Translations under genes and position numbers: made by a program
Shown: positions 57,368 to 64,000 of the stretch, in pieces
How the letters are laid out: every line of letters starts with the position of its first letter
Position numbering within the stretch: position 1 is the first letter of the stretch
From: Leptospira tipperaryensis
Lineage (GTDB): Bacteria > Spirochaetota > Leptospiria > Leptospirales > Leptospiraceae
DNA: 64,000 bases
Assembly: GCF_001729245.1 (NCBI RefSeq)
Contig: NZ_CP015217.1
Location: forward strand, 3,158,001 to 3,222,000
Reading direction: 5' to 3'
Notes under the pieces: generated by a model
What the model was told of the DNA's origin: nothing
Seen by the model: the letters and a program-made list of their open reading frames with translations, nothing else
Databases searched by the model: none

Positions 57368-57495
57368 CCCATACACTTTAAACATAGATTATTTACTATC
57401 AAAATACCTAACCCCCTCTTTGGGAGTTCCCACATTCATTTAAGAATCCGATGATACCTTTAACCATGCAATACTCATATACTTTATGTTCAAAT
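57368..57495. promoter_or_regulatory. Two further copies of the marR-site motif upstream of doxX
   Basis: The reverse complement of 57368-57383 is GTTTAAAGTGTATGGG, one base from the site on the marR start codon. At 57476-57485 CATATACTTT gives a 10-base match (AAAGTATATG) in the same reverse orientation. A GGGAACTCC motif (reversed) lies between them at 57423-57433. The layout fits joint control of marR and doxX but is not proof. Confidence 0.35.
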
Positions 57496-57553
57496 CATTT
57501 AGCATCAAAGATTAGCTAACTATAAACTTGGAATCATTTTAGGAGGAAATACA

Positions 57554-57997
57554 ATGCTTCAAAAATTTTTTAAAACAGATTCGGATTTAGGATCTCTCAT
57601 TCTCAGAGTGGTTGCCGGCGTGGTCTTGTTCCCGCACGGAGCGCAAAAGATTTTAGGTTGGTTCGGGGGTTACGGCTTCACAGGGACCATGGGATATTTA
57701 GTCGGAATTGGAATTCCTACACCGATTGCATTTCTCGTAATCATCGGAGAATTTTTCGGCGCCCTCGGTTTGATCTTCGGTTTCCTTACAAGGCTTTCAG
57801 CTCTTGGAATCGGAATCGTCATGCTTGGAGCGGTTTATGTCCACATACCGAATGGATTCTTTGTAAACTGGGCTGGAAATCAACAAGGAGAAGGATACGA
57901 GTTTCATCTTCTTGTCATCGGAATCTCCTTAGTTCTTTTTATCAAAGGCGCAGGAAAAGCTTCCATAGATTCTTTGATCGGAAAAAAACTCGATTAA
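57554..57997 (+). CDS. DoxX-family membrane protein
   Basis: The 147-aa protein has four membrane helices in the DoxX arrangement: '[28 protein letters not shown]', '[39 protein letters not shown]' and '[24 protein letters not shown]'. The 'HGAQK' motif and the loop before the last helix are typical. DoxX proteins often form part of redox or thiol-stress modules controlled by MarR regulators, which fits the neighbour. AGGAGG lies eight bases before the ATG. Confidence 0.9.
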   Translation: MLQKFFKTDSDLGSLILRVVAGVVLFPHGAQKILGWFGGYGFTGTMGYLVGIGIPTPIAFLVIIGEFFGALGLIFGFLTRLSALGIGIVMLGAVYVHIPNGFFVNWAGNQQGEGYEFHLLVIGISLVLFIKGAGKASIDSLIGKKLD

Positions 57998-58017
57998 AAC
58001 TGGATTTTCTTTCGGAT

Positions 58018-58042
58018 ACCGTGGACGTTCATCCACGGTTTT
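58018..58042 (+). terminator. Hairpin terminator after doxX
   Basis: ACCGTGGA (58018-58025) and TCCACGGT (58032-58039) with a 6-nt loop are followed by TTT, 20 bp after the doxX stop. Confidence 0.8.
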
Positions 58043-58074
58043 CCGGAGAGAAATATATTAGAATCTTCTAATGA

Positions 58075-59778
58075 TTATTTTTTCTTGGATTTTAGAACCG
58101 ACTTTTTCTTAGCTGGAAGAATTTTTGTTTTTCCGAGAAGGCCGACGATTCCCCATTTCTTTTCAAATTTAAAACTGAGAATTTCTTTTTCTTTTAAAGG
58201 AACAAAAGACATCGCCCTTTCGGAAAGCGCAGTGATCGTCAAACTTGGGTTTACTCCTAAATTCGCTGGAATCATAGAGCCGTCACAGATCATCAAATTT
58301 TGATAACCGAATACTCGATTCTTAAGATCCACTACTCCTTCTTCGGGAGTTTCTGCGATACTACATCCGCCCAATATATGCGCGGTCGCAGGGATATCGA
58401 GTAACGCTTCGTTGATACTGCTTCTTGCAACTCCGTTTGTAATTTTTGCGAGCCTCCTAGCGAACTCATTCGCGATAGGAATGTAAGTCGGAATTTTTTC
58501 TCCCGTCTCTTGAGTGGAAGAAAGCGATTTTTGAAACGGCCATATCCATCTTCTCTTCCGAATAATTTCAATGCTGTTGTCCACGGTCTGCATCACCAAA
58601 AGAATGATCGTCCTTCTCGCAAAACCGATTGGATTCAACAAGCTGATACTGTTTACGGGATGTTTAAGAACCTCGATCAAAAATCGAAGTTGTCTCGGAA
58701 TACTTCCTCCTCCATCCACGATCACTCCGGCTGCAAGACCATTCATCGCATCGGACCCGTCCGAATATCTCACCGGCTCGATGTGCGTGTGTTCGTCCGG
58801 AAAAACGCTCGATGTGATCGCGACTCCGTGAGAAAGATCCGCCTTCTTATCCTTTAGAGTCACTCCGATCAAGGACTCGCTATTGGTTCGAACGATATGT
58901 CCCAGACGTTTGGAAAGTTTAGGAAGAATTCCTTCTTCTTTCATTTTTAATAAAAGTCCCAAGGTCCCCAGAACTCCGGCGGAAAGAACAACACCTTTGG
59001 TTTTATAAGTCCGTCTCGGAGATCCAAAAAGAGAAGTAGTTCTTTCTGTATGAAGCTCGTAACCTTCGGATCCATCTGCGCTCAACGGAATCAACCGGTT
59101 TACTTTTGTTTCCGGTAAGATGACGGTTCCCGCTTTCTCTGCAAAGTAAAGATAATTTTTATCCAGAGTATTCTTAGCGTTGTATCTGCAACCGACCATA
59201 CAACCGCCGCAGTCGTTGCAAGAATTTCTTTCCGGTCCTTCTCCGCCAAAAAAAGGATCAACCCCGCTTTTACCGAAGTGAACACCGACCGGAGTTTTGA
59301 TAAACGAACTCTCGATGCCGAAAGTCTTTGCAGTTTCCTGCATATAATTGTCCGAGGCCCAGGTTCTTGGATTTTCGACAACGCCTAACATCTTCTTTGC
59401 GAGTTCATAAAAAGGAAGAATGGTTTTTTTTCCTCCCATTTTATGAACCACATCCTTCTTCCAGAAAGGTTCAGGCGGAACATACAATGTGTTTGCGTAG
59501 ACGAGACTTCCTCCGCCTACTCCGGCTCCGCTGAGAACCATCACGTCGTTTAAGAAGTTGATTCTTTGAATTCCGAAGCAGAAGAGTTTCGGGAACCAGA
59601 GAAACTTTCGCAGATTCCAGTTCGTTTTAGGAAATTCAGAACTATTCCAGCGTTTTCCGGATTCTATAACGGCGACTTTATATCCTTTTTGCGAAAGTCG
59701 AAGCGCGGAAACACTCCCTCCAAATCCGGAGCCTATGACGATATAATCAAAATCATAAAATATTTCTTTCATTTGCAT
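58075..59778 (-). CDS. GMC-family FAD oxidoreductase (cholesterol-oxidase-like)
   Basis: The 567-aa protein begins with a dinucleotide-binding fold '[31 protein letters not shown]' and continues '[21 protein letters not shown]', close to bacterial cholesterol-oxidase-type GMC enzymes. A Cys cluster '[24 protein letters not shown]' is typical of this subgroup and may bind metal. The C-terminal '[13 protein letters not shown]' (active-site His) and 'VCDG'-like '[28 protein letters not shown]' complete the FAD domain. The C-terminal tail is Lys-rich. The substrate may be an alcohol of a hydrophobic compound. Confidence 0.9.
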   Translation of the reverse strand: MQMKEIFYDFDYIVIGSGFGGSVSALRLSQKGYKVAVIESGKRWNSSEFPKTNWNLRKFLWFPKLFCFGIQRINFLNDVMVLSGAGVGGGSLVYANTLYVPPEPFWKKDVVHKMGGKKTILPFYELAKKMLGVVENPRTWASDNYMQETAKTFGIESSFIKTPVGVHFGKSGVDPFFGGEGPERNSCNDCGGCMVGCRYNAKNTLDKNYLYFAEKAGTVILPETKVNRLIPLSADGSEGYELHTERTTSLFGSPRRTYKTKGVVLSAGVLGTLGLLLKMKEEGILPKLSKRLGHIVRTNSESLIGVTLKDKKADLSHGVAITSSVFPDEHTHIEPVRYSDGSDAMNGLAAGVIVDGGGSIPRQLRFLIEVLKHPVNSISLLNPIGFARRTIILLVMQTVDNSIEIIRKRRWIWPFQKSLSSTQETGEKIPTYIPIANEFARRLAKITNGVARSSINEALLDIPATAHILGGCSIAETPEEGVVDLKNRVFGYQNLMICDGSMIPANLGVNPSLTITALSERAMSFVPLKEKEILSFKFEKKWGIVGLLGKTKILPAKKKSVLKSKKK

Positions 59779-59883
59779 TCCTGCGAGAGTTTTCAGTGGC
59801 TTAGAATTTTTGGAATCTCACAAATGGAAAGTCAAAATTCGTTTTCTCTTGATTAATTCCTTTCTCCTTCTTAGAGTTGAAGA

Positions 59884-60162
59884 ATGAGTTCTGAAATCAT
59901 TCACTCCGAAGAAGAGTTAAAGTTTTATACGATTTTTGACGGGATTGAATCCCATCTTTTTTACAGAGATCAAGGCGATGTCTGGGATTTGATTTCGACA
60001 TACGTCCCTTCCGAACTCAGAGGCAAAGGAATCGCCGCCGATCTCGTTAAAACGACATTGGATAAAGCGCGTTCTCTAAACAAAAAGATCATTCCGAGTT
60101 GTTCTTACGTAGTCACGTTTTTGGAAAGACATCCGAACTATCAGGATCTCGTCGCAAGATGA
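59884..60162 (+). CDS. Short GNAT-fold acetyltransferase (YidJ/GTLF3B-like)
   Basis: The 92-aa protein has the compact GNAT core: 'HLFYRDQGDVWDLISTYVPSELRGKGIAADLVKTTLDKARSLNKKIIPSCSYV', where R-G-K-G-I-A is the acetyl-CoA pyrophosphate loop. A final 'FLERHPNYQDLV' matches this short subfamily. Substrate unknown. The stop TGA overlaps the ATG of the next gene (ATGA), so the two are translationally coupled. Confidence 0.88.
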   Translation: MSSEIIHSEEELKFYTIFDGIESHLFYRDQGDVWDLISTYVPSELRGKGIAADLVKTTLDKARSLNKKIIPSCSYVVTFLERHPNYQDLVAR

Positions 60163-60494
60163 TCCATCACATTGCGATCGGTACTCTGAACGTAAAAACT
60201 CTTTCCGATTTTTACGAGACTCTTCCCGGACTCAAAAGAATTCAGGAGCACTGGAACGAGGACAAAACCCTTCGTTCGGTTTGGTTCCAAGCGGGGGAAA
60301 TTCTTTTGATGTTGGAATCGGATTCGATCGTAAAAGCTCCCAAAGCTCTGATTTTTTCCGCGGCAAGTTTAGAACCTTCTACGATCAACGGTCTTCCGAA
60401 ATGGATTCAAGAAACGGAATATACAAAATACTTCCGTGATTTGGACGGGAATTTAATCGGATATTCTTCGTATCCGAATCCTTGGCCTTTTTAA
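60159..60494 (+). CDS. VOC/glyoxalase-superfamily protein
   Basis: Start ATG 60159, in ATGA overlap with the GNAT gene; an upstream frame to 60099 is ignored. The ~111-aa protein has one pair of beta-alpha-beta-beta-beta modules: '[27 protein letters not shown]', '[15 protein letters not shown]' and '[17 protein letters not shown]'. The N-terminal His and the Glu in 'LMLE' could be metal ligands. The substrate is unknown. The stop overlaps that of the convergent flavoprotein gene by 4 bp. Confidence 0.85.
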   Translation: MIHHIAIGTLNVKTLSDFYETLPGLKRIQEHWNEDKTLRSVWFQAGEILLMLESDSIVKAPKALIFSAASLEPSTINGLPKWIQETEYTKYFRDLDGNLIGYSSYPNPWPF

Positions 60495-61729
60495 AACGAT
60501 GAAAGAATTCCTTGAGCGGCGATATAAGAAGTCGTCCAGGCGTTTTGAAAATTAAACCCTCCGGTGACTCCGTCCACATCCAAAACTTCGCCTGCGAAGT
60601 AGATTCCCGGTACGACCTTACTTTCCATCGTTTTGAAGTTCACTTCCTTTCTACTGACTCCGCCGCAAGTGACAAACTCGTCTTTAAATTCGCCCTTCCC
60701 CAAAATCTGAAATCTTCCGTCGGTCAGCTCTTCGGTTAACAAATGCAAATCTTTCGAAGACAGTCCCGACCAAGTTTTCGAAGCGCCAATAGCATGAATT
60801 TCTAATATTCTTTCCCAATATCTTCTTGGAATTCCCAAAACGGGAGTATTGACTATAAGTTTTGCGGGATGAAGTTCTTTTTCTTTTTCGATTTTTTTCC
60901 GGACCTCTTCCTTCTTCATCCCCGGAAGCAGATTGACTCTTAGAGTCGTATTGTATTCTTTTTCGAACAATTCTCTCGCGCCCTTGGCTGAAAGCTTTAA
61001 GATCGCGGGACCGCTCAATCCCCAGTGAGTGATTAACAAAGGACCGATCTGGGAATAACCGAAGTCCATGAGAGAACATTCAGTTTTTTCAAAGGCAAGT
61101 CCGGAAAGATCGGTAATTTTTGGATCGGAAATTTTAAACGTGAACAAGGAAGGAACAGGATCCAAGATCGTATGTCCCATCGTCTGCAACCAATTCCACG
61201 CCTTTCTCCCCGATCCCGTAGCAAAAAGAATTTTATCAAATTCTAATATTTCTCCGGACTTCAATTTGATTTCAAATTTAGAATTCTCGTTCGGAGTTAC
61301 GGAGTGAATTTCCATTTCGGTCTTGAGATTGACTCCGACCTTTTTTGCTTCTTGAAAGAGGGCCTGCAAAATCGTCTCGGAAGAATCCGTAATCGGAAAC
61401 ATTCTTCCATCGGGTTCCGTTTTTAAAAGTACACCCCTTTCCTCGTACCAACGAATCGTATCCTTCGGCCCGAAGGTTTCAAAGGCCCAGCGAAGTTCCC
61501 TTTCTCCCCTCGGATAGTTCTTACTCATGAGTTCCGGATCAAGACAATGGTGAGTAACGTTACATCTTCCGCCGCCAGAGATTCTCACCTTGGAAAGAAA
61601 TTGTTTTCCTTTTTCGAGAAGCGTAACTGAACAATTTTTTTCGGTCGCGATTTGAATCGCTCCAAAAAAACCGGCGGCGCCTCCGCCAATCACGGCGACT
61701 TTCACAGGTTGTGTGGATTTGGAATTCAT
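60491..61729 (-). CDS. HI0933/YhiN-family FAD flavoprotein
   Basis: The 412-aa protein opens with '[18 protein letters not shown]' (FAD-binding Rossmann loop), then '[16 protein letters not shown]', the hallmark of the HI0933 family. It continues '[20 protein letters not shown]', '[14 protein letters not shown]' and ends '[34 protein letters not shown]'. It is a soluble oxidoreductase of unknown substrate, often annotated as aminoacetone oxidase-like. Length and all family blocks are intact. Confidence 0.93.
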   Translation of the reverse strand: MNSKSTQPVKVAVIGGGAAGFFGAIQIATEKNCSVTLLEKGKQFLSKVRISGGGRCNVTHHCLDPELMSKNYPRGERELRWAFETFGPKDTIRWYEERGVLLKTEPDGRMFPITDSSETILQALFQEAKKVGVNLKTEMEIHSVTPNENSKFEIKLKSGEILEFDKILFATGSGRKAWNWLQTMGHTILDPVPSLFTFKISDPKITDLSGLAFEKTECSLMDFGYSQIGPLLITHWGLSGPAILKLSAKGARELFEKEYNTTLRVNLLPGMKKEEVRKKIEKEKELHPAKLIVNTPVLGIPRRYWERILEIHAIGASKTWSGLSSKDLHLLTEELTDGRFQILGKGEFKDEFVTCGGVSRKEVNFKTMESKVVPGIYFAGEVLDVDGVTGGFNFQNAWTTSYIAAQGILSSF

Positions 61730-61931
61730 AATTGGAATGATCTTTTCGAATTTATGGAAATAGGTTCCGGTTTTCCATACAAAAGAGCGCTACCGTTTTT
61801 GCACTCGGTATTTCATTCCGCGAGTTAGATTGGAAATCCTTATCGGCTAAAAGAATCAGCGTGTAGAGTTCCGAAAGATTAAGCGACAAGATAGAATGGA
61901 GACTTCCGCCCCCAATCTATCGTTCGAGTGT

Positions 61932-62360
61932 TTATACGCTTTTGTGGGTTTCGATATAATAATCGGCCGAAATTCTCCCCGAGCCGTAGAGTGAAAAGTG
62001 AAAGAGCAAAAGAAGAATCATCGCGGCGTAAGGTAAATTCGAACCGGGCGCCATAAATCCTTCCTTCCCGTGAATAAACAAAACGGCTCCTATCAAAACC
62101 GGAACTTGAAGTATAGCCGCAAAACGAGTCAACAATCCGGACAGAAGAAGAATCCCGCCGCAGATATGAGCGATTACAATGTAATGAGCGAGTAACGCAG
62201 ACGCCATTGGCGCGTTATTCATCTCCATCAAACGAATCAACCCATCCGTATTCGATAGGAACTCAAGACCTTTGTATATCAAGACTCCCCCCAGATAGAT
62301 CCGCAAGAAGTCCACCAACCAATCCCGATGTTCTTGAAGCCATTGGTTCCAGCGATCCAT
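61932..62360 (-). CDS. DoxX-family membrane protein (second copy in window)
   Basis: The 142-aa protein has four membrane helices with the DoxX pattern: 'WLVDFLRIYLGGVLIYKGLEFL', 'HYIVIAHICGGILLLSGLLTRFAAILQVPVLIGAVLFIHGKEGF' and 'YAAMILLLLFHFSLYGSGRISADYYI'. It differs clearly from the MarR-linked DoxX at 57554. GGAGGTGAGCT lies before the ATG at 62360. The gap 61730-61931 upstream of the flavoprotein holds nothing evident. Confidence 0.85.
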   Translation of the reverse strand: MDRWNQWLQEHRDWLVDFLRIYLGGVLIYKGLEFLSNTDGLIRLMEMNNAPMASALLAHYIVIAHICGGILLLSGLLTRFAAILQVPVLIGAVLFIHGKEGFMAPGSNLPYAAMILLLLFHFSLYGSGRISADYYIETHKSV

Positions 62361-62453
62361 AGCTCACCTCCAGATTTTTAGGTTTAAAATTTATCATACC
62401 CCTTTCCAAAACTTTTGCAAGGTAAGAATCGTTTAAAAACGTTAAAACGGAGT

Positions 62454-62951
62454 TTATAGGATCAACTTCCAATCGGCTCTTCTGGCTCTTTCAGCCCCGA
62501 TCGAACGAGGTTCGACTCCCATTCCTTGGATTTGAATCGACGCGGCGGGAAGCTCCCATTTTCTACATAAGTAACTTTGAATCTTTTTGGCCCTTTCAAA
62601 AGAGAGCCTTCGATTGGTCGCCGGGTTTCCAAAACGATCCGTCCAACCGCTGATCTGCAGATTCCAATTCGTTCTTTCTTTTAAGCTCTTTCCTAAAAAA
62701 TCCAAGGACGCAAAGAACTCGGATTCGATTTCGGAAGAGCCGGCACCAAAGTAGACGGAACCGTGTTGAACGGGAATCGACGTTTCTTGTATGATAACTT
62801 TTGCAGGAAGGGATCGATTCTCATTCTTCCCGGTTCGAATAGAAATCTTACCGGAAGGAGTTCGAAAAAAAATGAATCCGTAGATTGCGGCGGCCAAAAT
62901 CAAACTCGGAATCAACCAAAACCAAAAAGAATTCGGAAAAAGAAAGTCCAT
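62454..62951 (-). CDS. OmpA-domain peptidoglycan-binding protein with N-terminal anchor
   Basis: One hydrophobic helix near the N-terminus ('FWLIPSLILAAAIYGFIFF') anchors the 165-aa protein, most likely to the inner membrane. After a short linker comes an OmpA-like domain (~60-165): 'SVYFGAGSSEIESEF', 'NLQISGWTDRFGNPATNRRLSFERAKKIQSYL', with D105 and R120 at the positions that bind diaminopimelate. It may tie the membrane to the cell wall. It ends 93 bp upstream of the DoxX gene. Confidence 0.88.
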   Translation of the reverse strand: MDFLFPNSFWFWLIPSLILAAAIYGFIFFRTPSGKISIRTGKNENRSLPAKVIIQETSIPVQHGSVYFGAGSSEIESEFFASLDFLGKSLKERTNWNLQISGWTDRFGNPATNRRLSFERAKKIQSYLCRKWELPAASIQIQGMGVEPRSIGAERARRADWKLIL

Positions 62952-63029
62952 ACCTAAAAATCTCCGCGACCGGAATGAAACGTTTCTTTTTCCATGCTGC
63001 TTCTAAATTCTATATTAGAATAGAATTTT

Positions 63030-63914
63030 TTACGAATGAATCGCTCCCATCTTTCCGGCCTGAAAGTCGTTAAAGGCTTGGTAGATTTCGTCCTGAGTAT
63101 TCATCACAAATGGACCATATCTTGCTACGGGTTCTTCCACCGGCTCCCCACCGATCAAAAGAAACTCCCAACCGTTCGGAGCATTTTCAGGAAGAGAAAA
63201 TCGTACGTCACCTTTGCCTCTTTCAAACCAAACCATGTCCCCTTCTTTTACGGGCTTTTCACCTTCTTCGGTATGCAGAACTCCGTCTCCTGAAAAAGGA
63301 TAAGCGAACACGTTGTAATTCTCCGGAACCGGAATCGTGATATCGGCGCCGGGTAGAAGATGAAGATGATAATATAGAATCGGAATTTTAGTTTCTATGA
63401 CTGCTTTGGTTCCGAGAACTTCGCCTGCGATCACTCGGATTTTCGTTTTATGATCGGGAGATTCTACTTCCGGAATTTTTTCAGAAGGTGTGTCTTGATA
63501 ACGCGGATTGCTCATCTTCTGAGAAGAAGGAAGATTTACCCAGAGTTGAAAACCGTGCATCCAACCTCCATTCTTCTGAAACTCGTCTGACGGCAGTTCC
63601 GAATGAACCAAACCGGAACCCGCGGTCATCCACTGAACGTCGCCCGCCTTCAATTTTCCATAATTTCCCCAAGAATCTCGGTGTTCCATTTCTCCAGTCA
63701 ATAAATAAGTGACCGTTTCAAACCCTCTGTGCGGATGTTCGGGCGCGCCAATTGCTTTTCCCGGTTGGTATTCTACGGGTCCCATCTCGTCTAATAACAG
63801 AAACGGATCCAGCTGAATTAAATCTTGAACTGGGAAAGGTCTTCTTACGGGAAATCCTCCTCCTTCCATAGTCTTCAGCGAAGGCCGAACTGTTTTAACT
63901 TTTCTTAGATTCAT
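63030..63914 (-). CDS. Pirin-family protein
   Basis: The 294-aa protein has two cupin halves and the pirin metal site: H60 and H62 ('[24 protein letters not shown]') with H104 and E106 ('[10 protein letters not shown]'). '[23 protein letters not shown]' and the C-terminal '[22 protein letters not shown]' are typical. Bacterial pirins are iron proteins; several act as quercetinases. The 86 bp from 63915 to the window end contain its 5' leader and nothing else visible. Confidence 0.93.
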   Translation of the reverse strand: MNLRKVKTVRPSLKTMEGGGFPVRRPFPVQDLIQLDPFLLLDEMGPVEYQPGKAIGAPEHPHRGFETVTYLLTGEMEHRDSWGNYGKLKAGDVQWMTAGSGLVHSELPSDEFQKNGGWMHGFQLWVNLPSSQKMSNPRYQDTPSEKIPEVESPDHKTKIRVIAGEVLGTKAVIETKIPILYYHLHLLPGADITIPVPENYNVFAYPFSGDGVLHTEEGEKPVKEGDMVWFERGKGDVRFSLPENAPNGWEFLLIGGEPVEEPVARYGPFVMNTQDEIYQAFNDFQAGKMGAIHS

Positions 63915-64000
63915 AAATCGAACTCTCCTTTGTATCTCTGGTCACGGTGCAATTTCTTACTCTTACGGATGTATTGGATTCTACCATGATAACAACTACT

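Overview
The window is a chromosomal segment of a spirochaete of the genus Leptospira. The reasons are lipoproteins with spirochaete-style lipoboxes, a DUF1564 protein, paired DUF1566/Lcl-domain lipoproteins, GTG/TTG starts, a moderately low GC content, and many intergenic copies of a short GGGAACTCC motif. The species cannot be named from the sequence alone. Most of the window is ordinary housekeeping and envelope gene content. One stretch (about 11.8-28.8 kb) is an accessory toxin locus.

Layout. 0-8.6 kb: a left-truncated envelope-type protein, a few hypotheticals, methylglyoxal synthase (mgsA), and a minus-strand overlapping cluster miaB - LptF/G-type permease - degenerate receiver/coiled-coil protein. 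A J-like membrane protein and a YkgJ-type Cys-cluster protein follow. 8.9-11.8 kb: a double Lcl-domain lipoprotein, tRNA gene remnants, and an SPFH/band-7 protein with three N-terminal beta modules. 11.8-12.8 kb: AT-rich DNA with no credible gene.

12.8-26.9 kb is the notable region. A 1470-aa lipoprotein has an N-terminal third that is colinear with the pore-forming part of anthrax protective antigen (PA). Next to it is a 2508-aa SpvB/TcB-Rhs lipoprotein ending in an ADP-ribosyltransferase-like toxin tip, then a small candidate immunity gene. Behind these lies a displaced Rhs tip: about 460 bp of duplicated Rhs core fused to an unrelated toxin C-terminus, with its own two-helix membrane immunity candidate. 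The displaced cassette is bracketed by a dispersed repeat whose long hairpin stem shows compensatory base changes between copies. I read the locus as a surface-anchored, tip-swapping polymorphic toxin with a PA-like partner that might help move the toxin across a membrane. The partnership is inference from adjacency.

27-40 kb: a membrane protein, a tautomerase, a MORN lipoprotein, a metallophosphoesterase, a GAF-GAF-PP2C phosphatase, a DsbA-like protein, a holin-like protein with a small upstream gene, a methyltransferase/SRPBCC pair and a TPR protein. An IPM-synthase-type gene follows, preceded by a textbook leucine attenuator: a 19-codon leader peptide with five consecutive Leu codons and mutually exclusive hairpins. 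A TetR regulator ends this part. 40-64 kb: an RND transporter without an adjacent membrane-fusion protein, two lipoproteins, a YheT-type hydrolase, a DUF1564 protein, a thiolase, a NagX-like acyltransferase, a Rof-like protein, a DUF2804 protein, an aldo/keto reductase, truD, a MarR-DoxX pair with shared sequence motifs, a GMC oxidoreductase, GNAT and VOC proteins, an HI0933-type flavoprotein, a second DoxX, an OmpA-domain protein and a pirin.
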